Positions 1 through 6,781 of a stretch of 7,706 bases of DNA are shown piece by piece. The notes under the pieces are model-generated. The model searched no databases. It worked only from the letters and a program-made list of their open reading frames with translations, and was not told where the DNA came from. This DNA comes from Gulosibacter sediminis (GTDB lineage Bacteria > Actinomycetota > Actinomycetes > Actinomycetales > Microbacteriaceae), in assembly GCF_014904065.1 (NCBI RefSeq), contig NZ_JACXJG010000012.1, positions 70,200-77,905 on the forward strand, given 5' to 3'. The stretch's first letter is position 1. The number at the start of each line of letters is the position of its first letter. The position numbers were made by a program, and so were the translations under genes.

Positions 1-1076
1 CTGACGGCAGCTACGCCGCGAACGTCGAGGCGTACACGGCGACTCCGGCCGAACCTCGTGACGCGTCGAGCGACCCCGCCGTCGAGGTGTTCGACACCCC
101 GAACGCGGGCACGATCACCGCGATCTGCGAACTGGAAAACATCACCGGCGATGCCACGTTGAAAAACCTCGTCGTCGCGCTCACCGACCACGAGGGCAAG
201 CGTGAGCTCGCCATCGTTGGCCTGCAGGGCGACCGCGCGGTCGACATGAAGCGCCTCGAGATCGCCTTCGCGCCGCGGGAGGTTGAGGCGGCGACGGAGG
301 ACGACCTTAAGGCGCATCCCGAGCTGGTCCGCGGCTACATCGGCCCGTGGAAGGACGGCGAGCAGTTTCTCGGCGAGGGCTCGACCACCGGCATTCCGTA
401 CTTCCTCGACACCCGCATCGGCGACGGCTCAACCTGGGTCACGGGCGCCAACACCAACGAGAAGCACGTTCGACACCTGGTGTACGGTCGCGACTTCGTC
501 GCTGACGGACGAGTCGAGGCGGCCGAGGTGCGCGACGGCGACCCGGCTCCCGGCGGGCTCGGCCCCATCACCGCCGAACGCGGCACCGAGATCGGTCACG
601 TATTCCAGCTCGGACGTAAGTATGCCGAGGCGCTCGGCGCGAAGGTTCTCGACCCGAACGGCAAGCAGGTCGTCGTGACGATGGGTTCCTACGGCATCGG
701 CGTGACGCGCAACCTCGCGCTCGTGGCCGAGCAGAATCACGACGAGCGCGGTCTCATCTGGCCCGAGGAACTCGCCCCGTTTGACGTGCACGTCATCGCC
801 ACTGGCAAGGGCGAGGTGCCGCTGCAGGTGGCCACCCAGCTCGCGGAAGGCGCCGAGGCAGCTGGTCTCGAGGTGCTCTTCGACGACCGTCCGAAGGAAT
901 CGCCCGGCGTGAAGTTCGGCGACGCCGAGCTCATCGGCATTCCGTGGATCCTGATCGCGGGCAAGACGGCAGCAGACGGCATCGTCGAACTCTGGAACCG
1001 ACGGAGCAACGAACGGACTCAGGTTTCGATCGACGAGGCAATTCCCGCGCTGCTGGCAGCCCGTGCGGTAAGATAA
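1..1076 (+). CDS. proS: Prolyl-tRNA synthetase, bacterial (INS editing-domain) type, C-terminal part
   Basis: Class II aminoacyl-tRNA synthetase that attaches proline to tRNA-Pro in the cytoplasm. The gene is cut by the window's left edge; the first full codon is at position 3 and 357 residues are visible. The reading starts at DGSYAANVE, which corresponds to the beginning of the INS editing domain in the E. coli enzyme, so roughly the first 220 residues (catalytic motifs 1 and 2) lie outside. Visible in order: the INS editing domain (about residues 1-190), with the editing-lysine context ATLK (K54), the GxxxP loop GYIGP (111-115) and a KHV histidine (H155); catalytic motif 3 GSYGIGVTR (228-236); and the anticodon-binding domain (about 257-357) with [19 protein letters not shown]. 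Matching these residues to E. coli editing residues is from memory of the family. The gene ends in TAA, 50 nt before nusA on the same strand. An internal GTG at 87 is not the start, because the frame and family homology continue upstream of it. Confidence 0.96.
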   Translation, partial: DGSYAANVEAYTATPAEPRDASSDPAVEVFDTPNAGTITAICELENITGDATLKNLVVALTDHEGKRELAIVGLQGDRAVDMKRLEIAFAPREVEAATEDDLKAHPELVRGYIGPWKDGEQFLGEGSTTGIPYFLDTRIGDGSTWVTGANTNEKHVRHLVYGRDFVADGRVEAAEVRDGDPAPGGLGPITAERGTEIGHVFQLGRKYAEALGAKVLDPNGKQVVVTMGSYGIGVTRNLALVAEQNHDERGLIWPEELAPFDVHVIATGKGEVPLQVATQLAEGAEAAGLEVLFDDRPKESPGVKFGDAELIGIPWILIAGKTAADGIVELWNRRSNERTQVSIDEAIPALLAARAVR

Positions 1077-1082
1077 TCGTTT

Positions 1083-1097
1083 CCGGCGAGTAGCCGG
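1083..1097 (+). repeat. Small inverted repeat in the proS-nusA gap
   Basis: CCGGC (1083-1087) and GCCGG (1093-1097) can form a 5-bp GC stem with the loop GAGTA, 7 nt after the proS stop. There is no T-run after it, so it is not a convincing terminator. The rest of the 50-nt gap (1077-1126) holds only the nusA Shine-Dalgarno. A stem this short is expected by chance at this GC content. Confidence 0.35.
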
Positions 1098-1126
1098 CAC
1101 CCAAATCTGAATACGGAGGAGAGCCC

Positions 1127-2155
1127 ATGAAGATCGATCCTGCAGTGCTGAGAACACTCGAGCGGGAACGGGAAATCCCCTTCGACGAACTCGTCGAGAT
1201 CCTCGAGCAGGCCATCTTCGCCGCGTACGTGAAGCACGCGACCGCGGAAGCCGGCAAGGACACTCCGCCCGAGGGCTCGCGCGTCAACCTCGACCGTCGC
1301 ACTGGCGAGGTCACCATCGTTGAGCCGCAGTACAACGACGAGGGCGAGGTAATCGGCGAGGCCCTTCTGCCCGCCGAAGACTTCGGCCGCATCGCCGCCT
1401 CGGCAGCGAAGCAGGTCATCACGCAGCGGATGCGCAACATCGACACCGACAAGGTGCTCGGGGAGTTCCGTGGTCGCGAGGGCGACATCGTCAACGGCGT
1501 CATCCAGCAGGGTGACGACCCGAAGATGGTGCGCATCGAGATCGCCCCCGGTGTCGAGGCCATCATGCCGCCCGAGGAGCAGGTGCCGGGTGAGGACTAC
1601 CGCCACGGTCGCCGCATCCGCGTGTTTGTGACCAAGGTGGAGCGCGTTGAGCGCGTAGGGCGTGGCACCCGCAGCGCACGCATTACGGTTTCGCGAACCC
1701 ACCCGCAGCTTGTGCGAAAGCTCTTTGCGAACGAGGTTCCCGAGATCGCCAACGGCATGGTCGACATCGTCGCGGTTGCTCGCGAGGCTGGTCATCGCTC
1801 CAAGGTCGCCGTGCGCGCCACCGAGCCGGGCTTCAACGCGAAGGGTGCCTGCATCGGCCCGCTCGGCGCTCGCGTGCGTGCCGTCACCAACGAGCTCGAT
1901 GACGAGAAGATCGACATCGTCGACTACTCGAACAACCTCTCCGACTTCGTGGCGAACGCACTGAGCCCGGCAAAGGTTTCGAGCTCGTTCGTACTCGACC
2001 CGAAGACGAAGGCAGTGCGTGTGCTCGTTCCCGACTTCCAGCTGTCGCTCGCGATCGGCAAGGAAGGACAGAACGCCCGCCTCGCGGCGCGCCTCACCGG
2101 AGCTCGGATTGACATTCAGCCCGACAGCGTGATGGAAGACCCCGACGAGTCATAG
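1127..2155 (+). CDS. nusA: Transcription termination/antitermination factor NusA
   Basis: NusA binds RNA polymerase and nascent RNA, and modulates pausing, intrinsic and Rho-dependent termination, and rRNA antitermination. The 342-residue protein shows the N-terminal RNAP-binding domain (about 1-112), an S1 domain (about 116-190, beginning FRGREGDIVNGVI), and two KH domains. KH1 (about 191-270) carries RTHPQLVRKLFANEVPEI, AREAGHRSKVAV and the signature ACIGPLGARV (241-250). KH2 (about 271-342) carries the signature IGKEGQNARLAARLTGARI (310-328). It stops just after KH2 with a short acidic tail (EDPDES), so the C-terminal acidic repeats of E. coli NusA (495 aa) are absent, as is usual outside Proteobacteria. 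The ATG is preceded by a strong Shine-Dalgarno, GGAGGAG at 1115-1121. nusA is the first gene of the nusA-ylxR-infB-rbfA cluster. The usual upstream neighbour rimP is not present; proS sits there instead. Confidence 0.97.
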   Translation: MKIDPAVLRTLEREREIPFDELVEILEQAIFAAYVKHATAEAGKDTPPEGSRVNLDRRTGEVTIVEPQYNDEGEVIGEALLPAEDFGRIAASAAKQVITQRMRNIDTDKVLGEFRGREGDIVNGVIQQGDDPKMVRIEIAPGVEAIMPPEEQVPGEDYRHGRRIRVFVTKVERVERVGRGTRSARITVSRTHPQLVRKLFANEVPEIANGMVDIVAVAREAGHRSKVAVRATEPGFNAKGACIGPLGARVRAVTNELDDEKIDIVDYSNNLSDFVANALSPAKVSSSFVLDPKTKAVRVLVPDFQLSLAIGKEGQNARLAARLTGARIDIQPDSVMEDPDES

Positions 2156-2169
2156 CGGCGCATGCGCCG
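2156..2169. repeat. 14-bp perfect palindrome at the nusA-ylxR junction
   Basis: CGGCGCATGCGCCG is exactly its own reverse complement and begins on the first base after the nusA TAG. In RNA it gives a 5-bp GC stem with the loop CAUG. The out-competed ATG at 2162 lies in that loop. In DNA it could be a dimeric protein site. Its function is unknown. Confidence 0.6.
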
Positions 2170-2173
2170 ACAT

Positions 2174-2178
2174 GGGAG
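2174..2178 (+). promoter_or_regulatory. Shine-Dalgarno that decides the ylxR start
   Basis: GGGAG lies 4 nt before the ATG at 2183. The alternative in-frame ATG at 2162 has no purine-rich site ahead of it and falls inside the palindrome, so 2183 is preferred. Confidence 0.65.
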
Positions 2179-2182
2179 TACT

Positions 2183-2464
2183 ATGGATGCAGTGCGAACG
2201 TGCATTGGATGTCGCGTGCGCGCCTCACAAGAACAACTCATCAGAGTTGTCGAGGTATCCGGAAGGCTCCAGCTTGACTGGAACCGGACGCTGCCGGGTC
2301 GGGGTGCGTGGTTACATCCGCAGGTTGACTGCGTAACTCACGCGCTCGACCGAAAGCAGTTCCGACGCGCATTGCGCGCCGGGGAGTTGGATGACAGCGC
2401 CCTTCGTTCGTACCTAACTGCACTACCAGCAAAGGTTGTTGATCGGACTATGGACCAATCATGA
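2183..2464 (+). CDS. ylxR: YlxR family RNA-binding protein (DUF448)
   Basis: A small protein of 93 residues from the preferred ATG (100 from the ATG at 2162). YlxR proteins are encoded between nusA and infB in many bacteria and bind RNA; the Bacillus protein has been reported as an RNase P modulator (RnpM). Whether that role applies here is inference. Family marks visible are RTCIGCR (residues 5-11), LIRVV (19-23), GRGAWLHP (39-46) and a second cysteine region VDCVTHALDRKQFRRAL (49-64). The predicted protein is basic. Codon use differs from its neighbours: 40 of 93 codons end in A or T by hand count (third-position GC about 57%, against about 88% in a 60-codon sample of infB). It uses TTA, AGA, AGG, CTA and CAA, and 12 of its last 16 sense codons end in A or T. 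The 3' end also forms one arm of a possible RNA switch before infB. Confidence 0.93.
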   Translation: MDAVRTCIGCRVRASQEQLIRVVEVSGRLQLDWNRTLPGRGAWLHPQVDCVTHALDRKQFRRALRAGELDDSALRSYLTALPAKVVDRTMDQS

Positions 2465-2525
2465 GTGGCTCGCGATGAGGCACAACCGTTAATTGGTCTG
2501 CTCCCGTCAGGGGCAGACCCTGATG
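2451..2525 (+). promoter_or_regulatory. Candidate RNA switch (attenuator-like, mutually exclusive helices) upstream of infB
   Basis: Three helices can be drawn by eye. Helix 1:2 pairs TGGACCAAT (2451-2459, inside the end of ylxR) with ATTGGTCTG (2492-2500): 7 Watson-Crick and 2 G-U pairs. Helix 2:3 pairs GGTCTGCTCC (2495-2504) with GGGGCAGACC (2510-2519) across the loop CGTCA: 10 pairs, one G-U. Helix 3:4 pairs CGTCAGGG (2505-2512) with CCCTGATG (2518-2525) across the loop GCAGA: 8 pairs, one G-U. Helix 2:3 excludes both others, while 1:2 and 3:4 can coexist. The ylxR stop (2462-2464) lies in the loop of 1:2, and 3:4 ends on the first base of the infB Shine-Dalgarno. A ribosome finishing ylxR would mask 2451-2459, favour 2:3 and leave the Shine-Dalgarno free. 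No T-run follows, so translation control is more likely than termination. The pairings are seen in the sequence; the switch itself is inference. Confidence 0.4.
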
Positions 2526-2531
2526 AGGAGA
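2525..2531 (+). promoter_or_regulatory. Shine-Dalgarno that decides the infB start
   Basis: GAGGAGA ends 3 nt before the GTG at 2535, and the protein from that GTG begins with the conserved IF-2 N-terminus AKPRVHEIA. Upstream in-frame TTG (2493) and ATG (2523) are less likely. They would add residues outside the family start, and the ATG at 2523 overlaps the edge of the Shine-Dalgarno. Confidence 0.8.
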
Positions 2532-2534
2532 ACT

Positions 2535-5456
2535 GTGGCAAAACCACGCGTACATGAGATCGCCGCCGAGATGGGCGTCGAATCTAAGGTCGCACTCGCG
2601 ACCCTGCAGGAAATGGGCGAGTTCGTAAAGACCGCGTCCTCGAGTGTTGAGCCTCCCGTGGCTCGCCGCCTGCGAGACGAACTGAAGCGTCGTGCCGACC
2701 AGGGCGGCGCCGAAAGTGCTGCCGAGGCACCGAAGCCGGCCGCAGCGGCAGCACCCGCTGCGCCGAAGCCTGCATCCGCATCGGGTGCGCCGAAGCCCGG
2801 CGCCCCGAAGCCCGCCGCTCGTTCGGCCGCGCCGAAGCCGGGCGCAGCGAAGACCGGTGCGGCGAAGCCTGGCGCCGCCAAGTCGGGTGCTGGCAAGGCC
2901 GCTCCGGCGGCGCAGAGCCGTGCTCAGTCGGCTCCGAAGCCTGCGTCGAACAAGCCCGCCGAGGCTGCCGCGCCGAAGCCGGCTGCTCGTTCGGCTGTCG
3001 CGCCAACGCCCACGCCGAAGCCCGGTGAGGCGCAGGCAAAGCCCGCACAAGGTAGCGCCAAGCCCGGTCAGTCGCCTGCGCCGAAGCCCGGTGCAGCTGC
3101 GCCGAAGCCCGGCGGCGCCGACGGCAACAACATCCCTCGCCCCCGCGGCCCACGCCCCGGTAACAACCCCTACGCATCGGCGCAGGGTATGGGTGCACGC
3201 CCGCGACCGGGGAACAACCCCTTCAGCCCCAAGCAGGGCCAGGGTGGCGCACCGCGCCCCGGTGGCCCCCGTCCGGGTGCCCCGAAGCCGGGTTCCGTCG
3301 GCGGTCGTGGTCCCGCTGGTCCGGCGCGCCCGGGTCAGCCCCGCGTGTTGCCCGGTGAGCGTCCCCAGAACGCTGGTGGCGGTCGCGGTCGTCCCGGCGG
3401 CGCTGGCGGCGCTGGCGGCGGTGGTCGTCCAGGCGGTGCCGGCGGCGGTGGCGGCGGATTCGGCGCGCCTCGCGCCGGTGGCGGCGGCGGACGTCCGGGC
3501 CCCGGCGGCCGCGGTCGCGGCGGCACCGCTGGTGCCTTCGGTCGCGGCGGCGGTAAGTCGAAGGCGCGCAAGTCGAAGCGGACGAAGCGGGCAGAATTTG
3601 AGATGCGGGAGGCGCCGTCGATTGGCGGCGTGAAGGTTCCCCGCGGCAATGGCGAGACGCGCATCAGGCTGCGTCGCGGCGCGTCGATCTCAGACTTCGC
3701 CGACAAGATTGATGCGTCGCCCGGTGACCTCGTAACGGTGCTGTTCCACCTCGGTGAGATGGCGACCGCGACAGAGTCGCTCGACGAGGGCACGTTCCAG
3801 GTGCTCGGTGAGGAGCTCGGCTACAAGATCGAGATCGTCTCGCCCGAGGACGAAGACCGCGAGCTGCTCGAAACCTTCGACATTGACCTCGAAGGCGAAG
3901 AGGACGCGGAGACCGATGAAGAGCTCGAGGTTCGTCCGCCGGTTGTGACCGTGATGGGTCACGTCGATCACGGTAAGACTCGACTGCTCGACGCGATCCG
4001 TCGCAGTGACGTTCAAGCTGGCGAGGCCGGCGGCATCACCCAGCACATTGGTGCGTACCAGGTGTGGGGCGAGCAGGAGGGTGTCCAGCGCGCGATTACC
4101 TTCATCGACACCCCGGGTCACGAGGCGTTCACCGCCATGCGTGCCCGTGGTGCGAACGTCACCGACGTTGCGATCCTCGTGGTCGCGGCCGACGACGGCA
4201 TCATGCCGCAGACGATTGAGGCGCTGAACCACGCGAAGGCGGCGGGCGTGCCCATCGTCGTCGCGGTCAACAAGATCGATGCCGAGGGTGCGAACCCCGA
4301 CAAGGTCCGCGCTCAGCTGACCGAGTATGAGCTCATTGCTGAGGAATATGGTGGCGACACCATGTTCGTCAACGTTTCGGCGAAGACCGGCGAGGGTGTG
4401 CGCGAGGTCATTGACGCCGTGCTGCTCACCGCCGACGCCGAGCTCGACCTGCGCGCGAACCCGAACAAGGATGCCCGCGGAACGGCGATCGAGGCGAAGC
4501 TCGACAAGGGTCGCGGTGCGGTTGCGACCGTGCTCATCCAGTCGGGTAGCCTCCGTGTCGGTGACTCGATCGTGGCCGGCACGGCATACGGCCGCGTGCG
4601 TGCGATGCTCGACGAGAACGGCGAGATGGTTGAGGCGGCCTACCCGTCGCGTCCCGTGCAGGTGCAGGGCCTCAGCTCGGTGCCTCGCGCTGGTGACACG
4701 TTCCTTGTGACCGAGGACGACCGCACGGCTCGTCAGATTGCCGAGAAGCGCGAAGCGGTCGAACGCAACGCGCAGCTCGCGAAGGCCCGCAAGCGCATGT
4801 CGCTCGAGGACTTCACCCGCGCGCTCGAAGAGGGCAAGGTGCAGTCGCTCAACCTCATCATCAAGGGTGACGTCTCCGGTGCCGTCGAGGCGCTCGAGGA
4901 CTCGCTGCTCAAGATCGAGGTCGACGACTCGGTGCAGCTGCGCATCATCCACCGCGGTGTTGGTGCGATCAGCGAGTCGGACGTCAACCTGGCGACCATC
5001 GACAGCGCCGTGATCATCGGCTTCAACGTTCGTCCTGACCAGAAGGCGCGTGCCGCCGCGGCCCGCGAGGGCGTGGATATCCGCTTCTACTCGGTCATTT
5101 ACGACGCCATCGATTCGGTCGAGCGTTCGCTCAAGGGCATGCTCGAGCCGGAGTACGAGGAAGTCCGGTCGGGCGTTGCGGAGATCCGCGAGATCTTCCG
5201 TTCGTCGAAGTTTGGCAACATCGCCGGCTGCCTCGTGCAGTCGGGCACGATCACGCGCAACGCGAAGGCCCGCGTCATCCGCAACGGTGTTGTCGTTGGC
5301 GATGGCCTCGCCATCGAGTCGCTGCGCCGCTTTAAGGATGACGTGACCGAGGTTCGTGATGGCTTCGAGTGCGGTATCGGACTCGGCAAGTTCAACGACA
5401 TCCAGATCGGTGACGAGATCGAAACCACGGAGATGGTGGAGAAGCCTCGTGACTGA
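2535..5456 (+). CDS. infB: Translation initiation factor IF-2
   Basis: Translational GTPase that brings fMet-tRNA to the 30S subunit and drives 50S joining. The protein is 973 residues from the GTG, in the long size range seen in actinobacteria (E. coli has 890). Order: IF2_N domain (about 1-55, [14 protein letters not shown]); Ala/Pro/Lys repeat linker (about 63-195); RPGNNPY/RPGNNPF segment and Gly/Arg-rich tract (about 198-350) ending in the basic [12 protein letters not shown]; a second IF2_N-like domain (about 350-460); G domain with G1 GHVDHGKT (475-482), G3 DTPGH (525-529, catalytic His 529), G4 NKID (579-582) and G5 SAK (615-617); then domains II, III and the fMet-tRNA-binding C-terminal domain with GFECGIG (943-949). 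All GTPase motifs are intact. The stop overlaps the rbfA start by 8 nt, which suggests translational coupling. The 70-nt region before it carries possible alternative RNA structures. Confidence 0.98.
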   Translation: MAKPRVHEIAAEMGVESKVALATLQEMGEFVKTASSSVEPPVARRLRDELKRRADQGGAESAAEAPKPAAAAAPAAPKPASASGAPKPGAPKPAARSAAPKPGAAKTGAAKPGAAKSGAGKAAPAAQSRAQSAPKPASNKPAEAAAPKPAARSAVAPTPTPKPGEAQAKPAQGSAKPGQSPAPKPGAAAPKPGGADGNNIPRPRGPRPGNNPYASAQGMGARPRPGNNPFSPKQGQGGAPRPGGPRPGAPKPGSVGGRGPAGPARPGQPRVLPGERPQNAGGGRGRPGGAGGAGGGGRPGGAGGGGGGFGAPRAGGGGGRPGPGGRGRGGTAGAFGRGGGKSKARKSKRTKRAEFEMREAPSIGGVKVPRGNGETRIRLRRGASISDFADKIDASPGDLVTVLFHLGEMATATESLDEGTFQVLGEELGYKIEIVSPEDEDRELLETFDIDLEGEEDAETDEELEVRPPVVTVMGHVDHGKTRLLDAIRRSDVQAGEAGGITQHIGAYQVWGEQEGVQRAITFIDTPGHEAFTAMRARGANVTDVAILVVAADDGIMPQTIEALNHAKAAGVPIVVAVNKIDAEGANPDKVRAQLTEYELIAEEYGGDTMFVNVSAKTGEGVREVIDAVLLTADAELDLRANPNKDARGTAIEAKLDKGRGAVATVLIQSGSLRVGDSIVAGTAYGRVRAMLDENGEMVEAAYPSRPVQVQGLSSVPRAGDTFLVTEDDRTARQIAEKREAVERNAQLAKARKRMSLEDFTRALEEGKVQSLNLIIKGDVSGAVEALEDSLLKIEVDDSVQLRIIHRGVGAISESDVNLATIDSAVIIGFNVRPDQKARAAAAREGVDIRFYSVIYDAIDSVERSLKGMLEPEYEEVRSGVAEIREIFRSSKFGNIAGCLVQSGTITRNAKARVIRNGVVVGDGLAIESLRRFKDDVTEVRDGFECGIGLGKFNDIQIGDEIETTEMVEKPRD
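2721..3120 (+). repeat. APKP-type low-complexity repeats within infB
   Basis: Degenerate in-frame repeats built on APKPGA/APKPAA units encode the IF-2 linker. I count nine APKP and one TPKP here, with another APKP just downstream. The nonamer APKPAARSA occurs once near 2806 and APKPAARSA again near 2971, with synonymous base differences between the copies. It is followed by a Gly/Arg-rich tract (about 3369-3552). These are protein-coding repeats, presumably an unstructured linker, not a separate element. Confidence 0.85.
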
Positions 5457-5880
5457 CAACGCTCGGGCTGCACGCCTGGCTGATCGCATCAAGGTGCTGG
5501 TGGCGAAGACCCTCGAGCGAGGGGTGAAAGACCCTCGTCTCGGCTTCGTCACCATCACCGACGTGCGTGTGACCGGCGACCTGCAGCACGCAACCATCTT
5601 CTACACGGTGTATGGCACCGACGAGGAACGGATCGAGTCGGCCGCCGCGCTGAAGAGCGCGACGGGCATGATTCGCTCCGAGGTGGGTCGCAACCTCAAT
5701 GTGAGGCTGACGCCGTCGCTCGAGTTCGTGCTGGATGCCCTGCCTGACAACGCGGGTCGCATCGACGACCTCCTGGCTCGGGCGCGTGATGAGGATGCGC
5801 GACTCGCGTCCGAACGCGACGGTAAGGGTTTCGCGGGGGAGTCCAACCCCTATCGAGACGCTGACGACGAGCAGCAATAA
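5449..5880 (+). CDS. rbfA: 30S ribosome-binding factor RbfA
   Basis: Single KH-domain protein that binds the immature 30S subunit and helps 16S rRNA maturation; in E. coli it is important in the cold. It has 143 residues (E. coli has 133). Visible marks: N-terminal helix [50 protein letters not shown] (28-56, split across strands of the KH fold), an Ala-x-Gly kink ATG (71-73) typical of RbfA KH folds, and the signature [16 protein letters not shown] (81-96). The C-terminal tail is polar and acidic (RDADDEQQ). The GTG start was chosen because it gives the family N-terminus, overlaps the infB stop by 8 nt, and has GGAGAAG (5438-5444) just upstream inside infB. Translation therefore looks coupled to infB. 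truB, a common downstream neighbour, is not here: the next gene is convergent mutY, 10 bp away. Confidence 0.96.
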   Translation: MTDNARAARLADRIKVLVAKTLERGVKDPRLGFVTITDVRVTGDLQHATIFYTVYGTDEERIESAAALKSATGMIRSEVGRNLNVRLTPSLEFVLDALPDNAGRIDDLLARARDEDARLASERDGKGFAGESNPYRDADDEQQ

Positions 5881-5890
5881 GCTCCATCAA

Positions 5891-6781
5891 TCAGTGCGGG
5901 AGGCGAAGAAATTCGTCCTCCCGCACTGCTAGTTGGTCCACCACCAACGCGTCGATGAGCCGAGCGATGCGGGCAGAAAATTCGGTGTCTGCTGCACCGA
6001 GTTCGTGGGGGAGCGCATCCTCGGCGATACCCTCGTGACGTTCTCGCAGCAGGCGCATGATTCTGCCGCGCAGTTCGCGGTCCGACCCGGCAAACTTCGC
6101 CTGCGAACGGCCCGGTGCGGGTGTTTCGGGGTTGCCGGCGAGGTGCCATTCGCACAGCTCCGCAACGGGGCAGGCGTCACACAATGGCGCGCGGGCGACG
6201 CAGATGACCGCGCCGAGCTCCATCGATCCGGCGTTCCACGATGATGCCTCGTCGGGGTCGATGGGGAGCACCGCGAGCATCTCGGCGTCGTCGCGGCGAT
6301 GGTTCGGCAGCCACGCGTGCTGCTGGCCGTGACGCGTGCGCGCGAGCACGCGTCGCACGTTCGTGTCGACGACCGGCACGACCTCGCCATAGGCAAACGA
6401 AGCGACCGCGGCCGAGGTGTACGGGCCGATGCCAGGTAGCGCCAGCAGCGCATCCCGGCTTCGCGGCACCTCACCATCATGGTGCTGGACTATCGCCTGT
6501 GCGCAACGGCGTAGGGCAACTGCCCGACGTGGGTAACCGAGCCGGTCCCAGGCCCGAATCACGTCGGCGTCGCTCGCCGCCGCGAGGTCGGCGGGCGTCG
6601 GCCACTTGGACATGAACTCGAGCCATTTGGGCAACACGCGCGACATCTGGGTCTGCTGGCTCATGACCTCGCTCACGAGGATGCCCCACGGGCTGCAGTC
6701 GGGTTTGCGCCAAGGGAAATCGCGGGCCGTGCGGCCGTACCAGTCAATGACGGTGCCGACCAGCGCATTCTTCGACGTCAT
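5891..6781 (-). CDS. mutY: A/G-specific adenine glycosylase MutY
   Basis: Base-excision repair enzyme that removes adenine mispaired with 8-oxoguanine. The 296-residue protein has the HhH-GPD fold: PWRK (24-27), SEVMSQQTQ (37-45) with catalytic Glu38, helix-hairpin-helix LPGIGPYTS (115-123), catalytic Asp139 in VVDTNVRRV, and a 4Fe-4S cluster motif C194-x6-C201-x2-C204-x5-C210. The NUDIX-like 8-oxoG-reading domain of E. coli MutY (350 aa) is replaced by a short tail (about 235-296) that looks like a small helical or winged-helix segment; a short tail is, from memory, usual in actinobacteria. Position 41 is Ser where E. coli has Leu, and LGYP (81-84) replaces LGYY. The ATG overlaps the stop of the upstream panE-like gene as ATGA (6778-6781), with AGGG about 9 nt before it, so translation is probably coupled. 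The last 13 codons contain the terminator-like hairpin. Confidence 0.93.
   Translation of the reverse strand: MTSKNALVGTVIDWYGRTARDFPWRKPDCSPWGILVSEVMSQQTQMSRVLPKWLEFMSKWPTPADLAAASDADVIRAWDRLGYPRRAVALRRCAQAIVQHHDGEVPRSRDALLALPGIGPYTSAAVASFAYGEVVPVVDTNVRRVLARTRHGQQHAWLPNHRRDDAEMLAVLPIDPDEASSWNAGSMELGAVICVARAPLCDACPVAELCEWHLAGNPETPAPGRSQAKFAGSDRELRGRIMRLLRERHEGIAEDALPHELGAADTEFSARIARLIDALVVDQLAVREDEFLRLPH
5892..5928. terminator. Hairpin at the rbfA/mutY convergence, likely bidirectional terminator
   Basis: CAGTGCGGGAGG (5892-5903) pairs perfectly with CCTCCCGCACTG (5917-5928), 12 bp. Inside it CGAA (5904-5907) pairs with TTCG (5912-5915) after one bulged T (5916), leaving the loop GAAA. It begins 12 nt after the rbfA stop and lies almost wholly inside the last codons of mutY, so it is positioned to end transcripts from both sides. 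Neither side has a good T-run, so termination efficiency cannot be judged; U-poor hairpins are often proposed as terminators in high-GC actinobacteria. Confidence 0.7.

Noticed and set aside
1069..1074. TAAGAT as a possible -10 box for a nusA promoter
   Set aside because: It falls in the last codons of proS, and I see no -35-like hexamer at suitable spacing upstream.
429..1157. 242-codon - strand frame across proS and the nusA start
   Set aside because: Opposite a well-supported proS; no motif and no initiation site.
1019..1795. 258-codon open frame on the - strand opposite nusA
   Set aside because: Shadow of a certain gene, with no family motif or Shine-Dalgarno support and the composition of an antisense high-GC frame.
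2162..2182. Upstream in-frame ATG start for ylxR
   Set aside because: It lies within the palindrome with no Shine-Dalgarno; the ATG at 2183 has GGGAG at proper spacing. It is not fully excluded.
2493..2534. Upstream in-frame TTG start for infB
   Set aside because: The 14 added residues do not fit the IF-2 N-terminus, the region forms hairpins, and the GTG at 2535 has a strong Shine-Dalgarno.
2721..3120. Short recurring units resembling a CRISPR or tandem-repeat array
   Set aside because: The units are in frame, degenerate and unevenly spaced, and encode the APKP-rich IF-2 linker.
2692..3633. 313-codon Arg/Pro/Ala-rich frame overlapping infB on the + strand
   Set aside because: An alternate-frame reading of the infB linker repeats; its low complexity comes from the same repeats and it has no independent start signal.
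3690..5597. 635-codon open frame on the - strand opposite infB
   Set aside because: It lies entirely opposite the highly conserved IF-2 G domain through C-terminal domain and the start of rbfA. It has no recognisable motif, and its Arg/Leu/Asp/Val-rich composition is what GC-rich shadow frames give.
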